In this document: one piece after another, positions 10,321-21,609 of the stretch
How the letters are laid out: the number at the start of each line of letters is the position of its first letter
Position numbering within the stretch: position 1 is the stretch's first letter
Origin: Xenopus tropicalis
Lineage: Eukaryota; Chordata; Amphibia; Anura; Pipidae
Reading direction: 5' to 3'
NCBI RefSeq assembly: GCF_000004195.4
Contig: NC_030684.2
Coordinates: 68,369,392-68,433,391 of the forward strand
DNA length: 64,000 nucleotides
Position numbers and translations under genes: made by a program
The notes under the pieces: generated by a model
The model's input: the letters and a program-made list of their open reading frames with translations, nothing else
Told to the model about the DNA's origin: nothing
Databases searched by the model: none

Positions 10321-10975
10321 TACAGGTTTGGGATCCATTATCCAGAAACCTGTTATCCAGAAAACTCAGAATTATAGGAAGGTTTCATTTTTCTCTGTAA
10401 TAATAAAACTTTATCTTATGTTTGATCTTAACTAAGTTGCATAAATTCATATTAATGGGAAAACAATTCTATTGGGTTCAGACTTACTAAAACTCTAACA
10501 TTTCTGATATTTTCAAGTTTAAAAATTTAACTAAACTGTTTTCCACAAATGTCTGACATTTACTAAAAAAACTGAACTGAAAAAGTTTATGCGGGAAAAA
10601 GTCATAAACTGCAAATCTTTTGGATTGTCACACAAAAAACAGTGTCAAAAATCCGAAACCTCAAATGTTTCAAGGCAAAAGAGGGATCGTTCAGGAAAGG
10701 GAAGGGACATCTGCCATTGATTTCAACATGACCTCAGCAAGTTTTAACTGGTGAATTGTCAGATTCGGATTATTCAGCCGTTTGGATGCATCTCAAAATG
10801 GTCTTGGCTTTTTTTTCTGAGATTAAAATCTGAATTAAAAAAAAAATCCAACAATTAGTAAATGGCCCTTTAATGTGTAAATTATTTCTTAGTAGATTTA
10901 GGTAGTGAGATCCAATTTATGGAAAGACACCTTATCCGGAAAATCCCAGGTTCGGAGTATTCTGGATTCTGATAT
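10321..10975 (-). repeat. Palindromic repeat, 'TACAGGTATGGGA' family, with nested insertion
   Basis: The left end reads TACAGGTTTGGGATCCATTA and continues with TATCCAGAAA motifs as in the 5592 copy. The right part carries 'CTTATCCGGAAAATCCCAGG'. The middle, roughly 10480-10875, looks like a separate insertion beginning near 'CTTACTAAAACTCTAAC' and ending near 'TTAGTAAATGGCCC'. Divergence is high, so the boundaries are approximate. Confidence 0.6.
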
Positions 10976-11015
10976 AAATCTGAGAATTTTTTCACTGGGT
11001 CAGAAAATACTAGAT

Positions 11016-11423
11016 TTAAAGGGTAGTAAACCTTTAAATTAAATTTTAGTGTGATGTAGACTGCTATTTGTCTTTATGGTTTTTCAGTTATTTAGCTTTT
11101 CGTTCAGCGGCTATCTGGTTGTTAGGGTCTTATTTACCTTATTTACCTTAGAAGCCAGGCAATGGGAAATAGAATGGGAAAATAAATAGAAAAGGGTCTG
11201 CATAAAAATATAAATAATTCAAAGTAACAAGTAACAATGAAATTGTAGCTTCACAGAGCAATAGTTTTTGGCTGCCAGGGCCAGTGCCCCTATTTGAAAG
11301 CTGGAAGGAGGCAGAAGAGGAAGGAAATAATTGAAAAACTAGAAAAAAATTAAAACCAAGTGCTAGCAATAGGACATTCTATAACATACTAAAAGTTAAC
11401 TTAAAGGTGAACCACCCCTTTAA
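11016..11423 (+). mobile_element. T2-type MITE (TTAA-flanked)
   Basis: The left end is TTAAAGGGTAGTAAACCTTT and the right end AGGTGAACCACCCCTTTAA. These are TTAA-terminated inverted ends of the TTAAAGGRR class described as T2 MITEs in Xenopus. The internal 'TTTTAGTGTGATGTAGA' marks the same subfamily as 23446-23753 and 61015-61810. Non-coding. Confidence 0.8.
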
Positions 11424-12706
11424 AGCACATAGGTTATAATAAAATATTTCATACCTTTACTACATAGAAAGAAGATCATTTAGAAGACCCATTTATTGGG
11501 GAAAATTTACAAATGATCAGTACTGAGTAACTGATCCCACTGAATTCATGATACTAAATAGTATTTATTACTGCAACTATCAATCCATAACTATCAACTC
11601 ATTATGATTTGATCAAAATTTTAACAATATTGCATTGCTTGAATGGCTAAGAAATCCTGCACAAAAACCTACATTCATTTAAACTTAATCTCTGATACAT
11701 GCACAAATCTTACATGTATTGTTTGTCTGTGACATATAATAAATACTTGAAAGCATTATACTTAATTTAATGTAATGATTACCACACAAATAGAATCTTT
11801 GAACACTGGAAAAGTTTTTTTCTGATATTAAAGTTGCCCTGGAAGTTTGAGACAGAACATTAATCATTTTATGGGTATTTTAAAAATGCGATTATGGGGA
11901 TTTATACAAATGTGAGTTTAAAGCTTAATACATAAAAACCTACCCACTTTCTATTCATTTCTAGAAGTGTATTTATCAAATAGTGAGTTCTAACTTTCAT
12001 CCATTGATAAATACACTTTTAAAAATCCCATAGGAATGAATAGAAAATGGTTGAGTTTTATGTATTAAGCTCTAAACTCACATTTTGATAAATCTACCCC
12101 TATGTAATGTTACCAAAAATCTAAGAAAAAACATATGTCATTTGGTGGAACAAATGATGAATCAATTTTTTTACTTCATAGGAGCTATGTGTGATCATTT
12201 CCCAGACCACTGTTTTAATTCCACCAGAACTACCTTTGTCTTCTATAATTCAACCCACCCCCTGCAGTATTCTGCCTCTCTGCCTAGGAAAGAGACTGTG
12301 ACTTCCTCTGATCAGTCATCTACAGCTGAGCCTCCCCTTTGTGTAACAGAAAGAGAGGAAACCCACCTATTGACACAAAGAAAGGACCCAAGCCCATTCT
12401 TTAGAATATAGCAATAGCTATAACAAAGACATTTTTTCTAATGGAAACATAGGGACAGATGTATCACAGTAGATCATTATGTCACAGTAGAGATAAATCT
12501 AAAGAATATGAATTTTTTGAGTATTCTTAAAAATGTTTCAGCAACTTTTTTAGGGAGAAGCCATTAGGATTAATGGTAAATGTTTATCTTTAGATACTGT
12601 GTATCATTACATGAATGATGTATTATTATGATGTATTATTGTGCTTTATTTCTTTATAAGCATCAGTGTAGCTCTCATTTATTAATCATTTTCTGTGTTA
12701 CTTATT
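11424..12706. other. No gene seen; degenerate repeat fragment
   Basis: AT-rich DNA. 11940-12105 carries 'CCATAGGAATGAATAG' and 'TTGATAAATCTACCCC', shared with 27850-28065 and 28370-28515, and so is part of a dispersed MITE-like family. A 108-codon frame at 12085-12411 has no recognisable feature. Confidence 0.45.
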
Positions 12707-13205
12707 GGGGCACATTCATTAAACTACGAATCCGAATCACGAAATCCGATAATTTCTGATGATTGCAAAAGTCACGAAAATTCTGTTTGTTTGAATAAGA
12801 AGATTTCATACTTACAATCCAAAAGTTCAGAAATGTTTATATTGAAACGATCATTTGCGAACGGTGATGACAAAATTTTCGTATCCGAACAATCGTAAAC
12901 GGCGGGAAAACCTTTCTGACTTCAATGCATAATTTTGGAAGCCTCCCATAGGACTCAATGGCACACTGCAGCTCCAACCTGGCCCAAGGAAAGTCACAAT
13001 ACCGAAGCTTGAATGAATCCAAAACTTCTTACTCGTTGCGACAAATAAGATTTTGTCGCACACATTGTCACGCAAATTGTCGCAAAGTACAAAAAAGTTG
13101 CGCAAATTAACAAAAATATTGCAGAAAATACACAAAAGCTGTAAACTTTAGAAAAAATACAAATATTTTGTAATCGGACCTGTTGTACTTTAATGAATGT
13201 GCCCC
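12707..13205 (-). mobile_element. Palindromic Harbinger-like MITE, copy B
   Basis: Inverted ends GGGGCACATTCATTAAACTA / TTTAATGAATGTGCCCC. The shared core (12928-13030, 'TTTTGGAAGCCTCCCATAGG') is in the opposite orientation to copy A. The arms retain degraded 'ACGAAA' and 'TCGCA' units. The flanks do not show an obvious TWA duplication, so this copy may have lost it. Confidence 0.7.
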
Positions 13206-13729
13206 ATAATGTGTAGTAATAGGAATAATTCAGGGAGTTCTTCCATTCGTTTTTTTTCCCCCAAAAGCCTGCATGAGTTCCTTAACTTACGAACCGTTTC
13301 CTTATCAATTGTACCAATTTACTAGTCATAAATCTGCCCTCTATGTTATTGCATTTTATTTTTAAAGCCAAACTGTGTCATGTCTAAAAACACTTTCCCC
13401 ATAGGAGAATTTTAAAATATATAAATAAAGCTAGTAGAAATTCATTGGGATTCCCCTGTTCAAAAAAAGAGACATGTATAGGTTACCTATACCATACCTA
13501 ACTATAGAGAGCACCGAACCTGCAGGTGCAGAGGCCTGGAAGAAGGTGACTTTGTACAAAGTGGGGGCGTTATGCCCCTAAATGGTACACATTGATGACT
13601 CATATCATGGTCACTCCATTACCTTACTATTTATAGTAGAATTACAGACAATAAGTGCAAACCAAGTACACCATGTTGCAAAATATTGTTTTCTCAGAAT
13701 GTACCTATATTATTTATGATAGCTAAGGC

Positions 13730-14610
13730 CAAAACTAAATGTAGGCAGTAAGAGGCACCGGCTTAAGGCACAGCTATTTTAATAATGTGGGAAGGGGTAA
13801 TGCAAACAACTGTTCTTCTTCCAACGTGGTCTACTTAATACAGTGCACTAGATGCCCAACAGGAGGACTGTATATAGGAGAGACTGGTCAAAGCCTGAGA
13901 AAGAGAAACACACACCACCGCTTTACTATAAAAAATAAAAAACTGGACACACCAGTAGGGAACCATTTTAACAGCCCTCACCACTCCATAAATGATTTAA
14001 GAATCTTGGTCCTTAAGGCGAACTTTAAAACGGAGAATGAAAGGAAGGTATGGGAGTACAAATTAATGAAAACTTTCAACTCTCTGGAGAAGGGACTGAA
14101 CCTGGGCCTTGGATTTATGGCAAATTATTTAGATTAAGAACTGCCGGCACCCAGCCAGAAATACAAACATCTGTAGAGACACTGGGCCAGTTAATCACAT
14201 GGAATTCCATTCACTTCACACTTCAGTTACTTACCCTAATTTATATCAAGTCACTTTGATCCACATTATCCTGTTCCTTATCTGTTTGTATCTATTTGTC
14301 CCTTGCAGCCCCCCCCCCCCCCCTTTATATGACTTTGTCAACACCTTCCACACAGATATTCCTTTTTTTCTGGTTATTTGATCTATGAGCTGAATGTTGT
14401 ATATATATCAGCGAGCACCACAGCTTCATTGTAATCAGCTTGAAAAAGGAACTAGAATGTTCTGAAAGCTTGCTATGGTTATCTTAGTTAGCCAATAAGG
14501 TATCACCTTTATACCACTTTTGTTATTTTTTATTTCAAAAGGGTTACCCTGTAAACATTTTGACTGGCTAACACGGTACATCACCTTTTCCTGCATCTGC
14601 AATTTTCTAG
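13730..14610 (+). mobile_element. Penelope-like element fragment (3' part)
   Basis: The fragment consists of a GIY-YIG-encoding stretch (13787-14137) followed by a non-coding tail with features I associate with frog Penelope-like elements: 'CAGCTTGAAAAAGGAACTAG', then 'GAATGTTCTGAAAGCTTGC' and 'TTAGCCAATAAGGTATCAC'. The reverse transcriptase part is absent, so it is 5'-truncated. The same tail type recurs, reversed, at 59820-59935. Confidence 0.75.
13787..14137 (+). pseudogene. GIY-YIG endonuclease domain of a Penelope-like retroelement
   Basis: The 116-residue frame starts within the element; its first Met is unlikely to be a true start. It shows VVYLIQC-RC (a Cys pair ahead of the motif), GLYIGETGQSLRKR as the GIY-YIG core, and then 'HHRFTI'. 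The C-terminal 'NERKVWEYKLMKTFNSLEKG--LG' is the usual end of Penelope-like ORFs. In intact elements this domain nicks target DNA for reverse transcription. Here the upstream reverse transcriptase is missing, so the piece is non-functional for transposition. Class assignment is by motif recall and is fairly secure. Confidence 0.8.
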
Positions 14611-16580
14611 AAAATATGTTTATTGCAGTGTGCACAACTACTGCCTACTACTGCCTCTTTGTAACAGTGGATAAGGGTGAAACCATGTGGGAGGCGAGTC
14701 ACATGCCCCCTTGCCTTGGGAGAAAAAAGCTCCTTGTCCTGGCTCTGATGATAGCAACCCAATACACTTAGGTATCAGAAGGGATTTTGATTAAGACAAA
14801 AACCTTTTACAGTCTCCCAAACATATCTAAATATTATTTAACTAACTGGAAGATAGAACAGAGATTTTGAAACTTATTTGACTGAAACCCACTTTAGTGC
14901 TCAACATTTTAGAAACTCCAAAACAGTTTTACCAACATAATTTTTTTTCTGAGACTATCATATAGTCTTCTCTCTTGTCACTCCAAATATTCTCAAGTCT
15001 CCTCACAAATTCCTTTCTTCCTTTTATTCTACATCTTCCATGTTCTCTCTTTCTCTGACCTTTCATAATTGATACTGCCAGCCAGTGAAGTTTTCACTGA
15101 CACACGGGTACATTTTCCTCCCATGGTAGAATTGTGTGATGGGGGGAAAGGTCTCCCAACAATTTGGAACAACTTTTCTGGAAAGTAGTTTAGTCTACTT
15201 GAATCTTCAAATCTTTTATACCAATAAGAAGGAATAAAGGTCATATAAAATGAAAAACTAATCCAACTTCTTTTTAAAGGGACATTATTATTAAAAAAAA
15301 TGTTTTTTTGCCTGAAAACAATGTATGCGATTTAGTAAATGAAAGCTGCATTAGGGATATAGAATAGAATTGTAGCAGTAAGGATTAGTCTGTAAAAAGG
15401 GCTTAAGGCCTTAAAAGCAGAAGAGAGTTGTGCTAAATAGGAACCAGTTCCTATTTAGGGAGCAAAAAAGAAGCCTAGGAGCACACATAAAGAGGGATTA
15501 ATTGCATGGGGGAGAAAATGGCACGTGCTTTGAAGATAAGTAAAAGGACATTTTCTTTAGTAAAGTTGTGTATATTTGGGAGTCAATAGAGAAACATTTT
15601 AGTAAAGTGTTAAGAGTTAGAAATTGTACAGAAGGTAACCCTAGCTTCTGTGCTCAAATGAACAGTTCAGTGTAAAAATTAAAATGGGTAAAATAGGAAG
15701 ACTGCACTAAATAAAAAATATTTCTAATATAGTTAGTTAGGCAAAAATGGAGTGTGTAGATGTCTATCATAATAGCCAGAGGACTATTTCCTGCTTTCAG
15801 TTTTCTAACCTCTTAGTCAGTGACTTTAGGGGGGGGCTCATGGGACATAACTGTATAGTTAGTTTTTGACCAAGCAGGTCCGATTCCAAAGCAATCTAAC
15901 TGAACAGTTATGACCCATATGGGCCCCCTGCAGTGACTGATTGGTTTATTCAGCTAGGTCAGGTGTTAAATATGAAGGAATAATGCAGAAAGCACACTGG
16001 ATAAAGTTGTAATAATTTATTGATGCCAGGAAATAAGTGTATCTGTCTGTCATGTTTTGGTATAGGTACATTTTCTGAGTGGAGAACATTGTATTTACTG
16101 TTTACTCAAGATATTTTCTTCAGTGCTAGAAACAATGTATATGTCACAGGTGAGAGGTTTAATCTGCATTAAGATAACAAGCCAGAAGAGTACTAGTAGT
16201 AAAAAAAAAAAAGAGAGGATTAATAATTTTCTGTGTGGCACCCGCACAATGAAGAACATGAATGAATAAATGGTACTTGACCTAGAAGCACAACAGCCAA
16301 ATAGGTAGTGTATATATTTTTTCTCTGCTGGGTTTGAACCAGCAGTGTCATATTCTTTAGCCCTCTACCTATACCTCTTTGTTACACAGGCAAGAAAGAG
16401 GCATTGGCTTCCCATGTACTAAAGCCTCATATTTCAGTCTGTATCCAAAGTTTTGCCAATTGAACCCAGCTGCTCTATGTTAATTTAAAGGTGCAGCTTA
16501 TTTCCAGAGACTGTCTGTATATATACTCTAACCTTGCATTGTATCTTTTCCAGTTCTTAGTTCTTCTTTCATGACTTGCC
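14611..16580. other. No gene seen; one dispersed repeat fragment
   Basis: AT-rich intergenic DNA. 15655-15870 resembles 61945-62210 (shared 'AATAGCCAGA', 'CTATTTCCT', 'GGGACA-AACT') and is probably an old TTAA-type MITE copy. No coding sequence was recognised. Confidence 0.45.
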
Positions 16581-16599
16581 ACTATCTCTCACTAAAACA

Positions 16600-17640
16600 A
16601 TTATTATATTTCCTAAACCGGGTAAAGACCCACTGAAGTTACTCTTACCACCCCATAACTCTGCTGAACACTGAAATTAAAATATTAGCCAAGGTATTAG
16701 CTAATCACCTGTCCAAAGTCTTATCATCCCTAGTAGATATGGACCAATTAGAATTTATGCCATCCAAGAAATTAATCTCCGAAGGCTATTCATAAACCTA
16801 CAAATCCTGCATGAGAATTCTGGGTCAAGGTTGGTGGTGTTACTAGACACTAGACTCGATAGAATGGGACTACCTCTGAAGGCTATGAAATATGGCCATT
16901 ATTTCCTTAAATGGCTGCATCTGTTATATAAATTCCCCCAAGCTCAGGTAAAGGTCAGTGGTTTGTATTTTACCATTTTACCATTTTTACCATTTTACCT
17001 ACCATGGGGTACCTGGCAAGGCTGCCCACTATCCATGCTGTTGTTCTTCCTGGCATAACTATAGAGGAAGCAGACCCTGCAGTTGTGGGGAGGCCGGGAC
17101 CTCAGGGTCTGCTTCCTCTACAGCTTACAATGTGTGCGCTCAAGCAGATGTGCGTGAGCTGTTCCTGGTGATAGAACTATTAGCCATTCTAATAAGATCT
17201 TCCTGCAGATCACAGGCCTTACAAAATATACAAAACAAACCAAATATATCCCTTTATGCAGATGATATGTTGCTGTACCTGGGACATGGCAAAGCACAGC
17301 ACTTCAGCTGATTACTGAAGTTGGCAAGTGCTCATGGCTCCATATCAACTGGGAAAAATTTCAAATTCTCCCCCTGGATGACCACACGCCCATTCTGCTG
17401 CCACCAAGCTGCTCCCTGCAAATTGTAGATGGATTTAAATACTTTTGCATAATTGTAACAAAGAACCCCACAATGTTTGTAGCCAACAATTTTCAGCCAC
17501 TCCTGCAGGATCTCACTACAGTTCTTGCTGCTGGGATAATTTTGTAAGAATTTTACAAACTGACGTAACTTACTAGAGCCGAACCTGCTAAATTTGAGAA
17601 AGTTTGGAAGCCCTGCACCAACAACAGCCCTTATTAATTT
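16600..17640 (+). pseudogene. L1-like LINE ORF2 fragment, decayed
   Basis: Translations in shifting frames show reverse transcriptase pieces in the right order. These are a 'KILAKVLANHL' type stretch near 16680-16715, 'TWQGCPLSMLLF' (the L1 'G-RQGCPLSPLLF' block) near 17005-17050, and 'SLYADDMLLYL' (the catalytic YADD box) near 17249-17282. Frameshifts and a hairpin insertion at 17062-17121 break the frame. It lacks recognisable ends. It is a dead L1/Tx1-like copy; the clade is uncertain. Confidence 0.65.
17062..17121. repeat. Short hairpin insertion inside the L1-like fragment
   Basis: TAGAGGAAGCAGACCCTG at the left is perfectly inverted as CAGGGTCTGCTTCCTCTA at the right, with about 25 bp between. 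It interrupts the reverse transcriptase block between the QGCP and YADD motifs, so it arrived after the LINE. Confidence 0.7.
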
Positions 17641-19313
17641 GTACTGGGGACCAGTGTGTGACTACTCTGCCATAACTCTGTGTACCTTAACTGTATAATG
17701 TGTTTGTGCTGTATATACTGAATCCATGGCTTTTTAGTTGAGGGCTGTCACAGGACAGCTGATCCACGGTCACAAGGGCAAATAGAGCAAATTATAATGG
17801 CTAGCCATAGGAGAGGCCCTGTTACGGACTAGCATGTGCAGCTGTTTGAAGAAGGCCAGGGACATTTTGAGAAAAGGGCTTGGAGAAAGTTGGGCAGCTG
17901 TAACAGGGAGTAATCTTTATTGAGGTTACATTATCTGTTTCTCATGAATATCTCCCCCACAAATTCACACATCAAGCATGGCCTTTTAGTAGACATGTGT
18001 ATACATCTCCGTTACTTCAGGTAGGGAACAGTTTGTTCTTACATCTTTTTTTTTTTTCACACAGACATAAAGGAACTACTTCATTGTTAAAGACATTTTT
18101 CTTGTTATAGTTGTTTAACTCTGTTAAACATTTAACTCCTTTTTTATTCACCAAAATACCTGTAGAAGATTTCTTCTTTAAGAAAAATTTGACTCCTTTT
18201 CATAAAAACATTGGTTTCCAGTTATCTCTTGACCCATTACACAGGTCATGCCCTAAATCGTGTTAATTTCTGTCAGTTGACTGTCAAAGGTGGATGTATT
18301 CTTTTATTGCTCAAAATCTGTCATTTATAAAAGACAGCGTTTGGCGTTTGGTGAGCATTTGGCTTGATAAAGAAACCATTAAATTTAAGCTTAAGTTTAT
18401 AGTTCACCACTACACAGGTATATAAGTGAATAGGAACGACTGGGAGCCTCCAGACAAACGAAGTGTATGGAGTGAAGTGTATTTATAAAAGACAGACAAT
18501 CTCTGAAGTCTATTTGCACTTGTTTTTGATATTGTAGAAATACATTTTCTTTCAGTTAACTATCTTAATATTTATGTGTTTTAGTTACTGATTTCTTTAT
18601 TCTTTACATTAGTGGTAAGTAGAAAATAATTTCATAGGAAATGAGTAATTAAAACGTAAATGGTGTAATTGATGTGCTAGTTATAGTGAAAGATAAATAC
18701 AAGTATAAAGTGACGTACTGATAAGCAAAAGTATGTAAAGCATACAAGCAGTGATGTGAATACAGACGTTATATTATCATAAATACAATACCAAGCACGT
18801 CATTATCAGTATCTGTAACAGTAACCACAAGGGTAATGACACAGGCTACATTTCATCATCCCCCGATTAATCTCCTCTAGTGCAGGTGACAAAACATCAG
18901 AAATTAACTTTGTGTGAGTCAGTGGTGGTAAAACATTTGATTCTCTTAAGTGCCTTTTCCTGCATTTTCCTTCGCTTGTGCAATTCAAATGTCTTTCTGG
19001 CGTTTTGTTGCCCGGATTGGAAGCATTTCAACACAGGCAACAAAGCACATTATGTGCAATTGTGCCAAGATATTGCACCAAAAGTCTTAATTACTAAGAC
19101 AGGAGGAAGACTTTTTTCTATGTCTTCATACAGCAGATTAAATCCAAATGGTGGCCATTTTTTGCAATTTGCTTATTGCCTCCCCAAAAGTAAAGGACCC
19201 CTGTAGTGCCTGCTAGGTGTATGCTGAGAACCCACTTCCAAATCATGGCCTTTAAGTTCCTTGGGGCTCAGTGAGAAATAATGCTACTATTGGACTACAC
19301 TATGGGGCACATT
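17641..19313. other. No gene seen
   Basis: Intergenic, AT-rich. The open frames near 18806-19206 on either strand overlap one another and show no domain or codon signal. Confidence 0.5.
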
Positions 19314-19520
19314 CATCAAAGTACAAATTTGAATCCCGAAATGGGAAAAATTCTAACCAGATACGATAATTTCTGATGATCGCAAATATCAAGAAAATGC
19401 TTACGAAAAAATCGGAATAGTCACGATAATATCGTATTGGCGATCCGAAAGTCACAAAATTTTCGTATCGAACGATCGTAAACAGCGGGAAAACCTTTCC
19501 AACTTTGATCCTTCTGTGCA

Positions 19521-21386
19521 TAGTTACATAGTTACATAGTTACATAGAGTTGAAAAAAGACCAGTGTCCATCAAGTTCAACCCATCCAAGTAAACCCAGC
19601 ACACCTAACCCACACCTACCAATCTATACACTCACATACATAAACTATAAATACAACCACTAGTACTAACTGTAGATATTAGTATCAATAGCCTTGGATA
19701 TTCTGATTGATCAAGAACTCATCCAGGCCCCTCTTAAAGGCATTAACAGAATCTGCCATTACCACATCACTAGGAAGGACATTCCACAACCTCACTGCCC
19801 TCACCGTGAAAAACCACCTACGCTGCTTCAAATGGAAACTCTGTTCCTCTAATCTATAGGGGTGACCTATGGTGCGTTGATTGTTTTTATGGGAAAAAAA
19901 GAACATCCCCCAACTGCCTATAATCCCCTCTAATGTACTTGTACAGAGTAATCATGTCCCCTCGCAAGCGCCTCTTTTCCAGAGAAAACAACCTCAACCT
20001 CGACAGTCTCACCTCATAGTTTAAATCTTCCATCCCCTTAACCAGTTTAGTTGCACGTCTCTGCACTCTCTCCAGCTCATTAATATCCCTCGTAAGGACT
20101 GGAGCCCAAAACTGCACCGCATACTCAAGGTGAGGCCTTACCAGGGACCTATAAAGGGGCAAAATGATGTTCTCATCCCTTGAGTCAATGCCCTTTTTTA
20201 TACAAGACAGCACTTTATTTGCTTTAGTAGCCACAGAATGACACTGCCTGGAATTAGACAACTTGTTATCAACAAAAACCCCCAGATCCTTCTCCATTAA
20301 GGATACCCCCAACACACTACCATTCAGTAGATAGTTTGCGTTTATATTATTTCTACCAAAGTGCATAACTTTGCACTTATCAACATTGAACCTCATTTTC
20401 CAGTTTGCTGCCCAGTTATCTAATTTTGTCAAATCGCTCTGCAAAGCGGCAGCATCCTGCATGGAACTTATAGTTTTGCACAATTTTGTGTCATCAGCAA
20501 AAATAGAAACAGTACTGTCTATGCCCACCTCCAGGTCATTAATAAACAAGTTAAAAAGCAAAGGACCAAGGACTGACCCCTGCGGTACTCCACTAACCAC
20601 ACTGGTCCAATTAGAAAATGTTCCATTTACAACCACTCTTTGTACTCTATCCTTCAGCCAGTTCTCTATCCAATTACAAATATTATGTTCTAGGCCAATA
20701 TTCCTTAATTTGATCATTAACCTTCTGTGAGGTACTGTATCAAACGCTTTAGCAAAGTCCAAGTAGATGACATCAACTGCCATTCCAGCATCAAGGTTCC
20801 TGCTCACCTCCTCATAAAAGGTGACTAAATTAGTCTGGCAAGATCTGTTACGCATAAAACCATGCTGGCACAAACTAATAGTATTGTGAACTGCAATGTA
20901 TTCAAGTACCCTATCCCTTATTACCCCTTCCAAAAGTTTTCCTACTACTGATGTCAGACTAACAGGCCTATAGTTTTCAGGCTGAGAACGGGATCCCTTT
21001 TTAAATAACGGCACCACATTAGCAATCCGCCAGTCTCTCGGCACCATGCCAGACCTCAATGAATCCTGAAAAATTAAGTGAAGAGGTTTGGCAATCACAG
21101 CGCTCAGCTCATTTAATACCCTGGGATGAATCCCATCTGGCCCTGGACCTTTGTTTACCTTTACATGTTCAAGTCTCTTTTGAATTTCCTCCTGAGTGAC
21201 CCACGCACCAGTAGCTAAATTACTAGAACTGGGCATATTACAAGGGAAGCCTTCATTATCTGGCTCCTCAGATGTATAGACAGATAAAAAATAAGAGTTC
21301 AAAATTTCAGCTTTTTCCCCGTTCTCATCAACCAATGTACCCCCCCGTGATAATAAGGTTCCCACCCCTTCTTGCTTCATCTTGCA
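19521..21386 (-). mobile_element. CR1/L2/Rex1-like LINE, 5'-truncated
   Basis: The 3' end (at the left, since it is on the minus strand) is a run of TAGTTACA units at 19521-19546 preceded by a 3'UTR. The 5' end is truncated at about 21386, where it meets MITE sequence. TGCA occurs at both edges (19517-19520 and 21383-21386), a possible 4-bp target duplication. About 1.87 kb. It encodes most of the reverse transcriptase and the C-terminal domain. Confidence 0.85.
19685..21380 (-). pseudogene. LINE reverse transcriptase (one terminal frameshift)
   Basis: The frame is open for about 500 LINE-encoded residues. Blocks in order are 'GPDGIHPRVL', 'FKKGSRSQPENYRPVSLTS', 'QHGFMRNRSCQTNL', 'YLDFAKAFDTVPH', 'VSGVPQGSVLGPLLF' and the catalytic 'IFADDTK'. 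After 'RGDYRQLGDVLFFP' the frame stops at 19887, and the normal tail ('HPYRLEEQSF', 'RLWNVLPSDVV', 'FKRGLDEFL') continues in another frame at 19685-19906. This suggests one indel in the A-run near 19894-19901. The endonuclease domain is missing by truncation. Little else is broken, so the copy is comparatively young. Confidence 0.85.
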
Positions 21387-21609
21387 TGATTTTGGAAGCT
21401 TCCCATAGGACTCAATGGCACTATTCCAAAGCTTGAATGAATCTGAAAATTTCATACTTGGTGCAACAATACGATTTTGTTGCACAAATTTTGTCGTAAG
21501 GTACGAAAAAGTCGCGCAAAGTACAAAAAAGTCGCAGAAAATACGCACAGTATGACCAAATACAATTTTTTTGTATTTCGTACCTGTCGTACTTTGATAA
21601 ATGTGCCTC

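Larger units (their letters stand above)
19314..21609 (-). mobile_element. Palindromic Harbinger-like MITE, copy C, split by a LINE
   Basis: The left half (19314-19520) begins GGGGCACATTCATCAAAG. The right half (21387-21609) ends TTTGATAAATGTGCCTC. TAT flanks both ends. Read across the LINE, the halves join inside the conserved core at '...TTCTGTGCA' and 'TGATTTTGGAAG', a junction seen intact at 31272-31295. Copy C is therefore older than the LINE insertion. Confidence 0.8.

Noticed and set aside
21381..21548. N-terminal extension of the 553-codon reverse transcriptase frame
   Set aside because: These ~56 codons are MITE sequence upstream of the 5'-truncated LINE, so the fusion is accidental.
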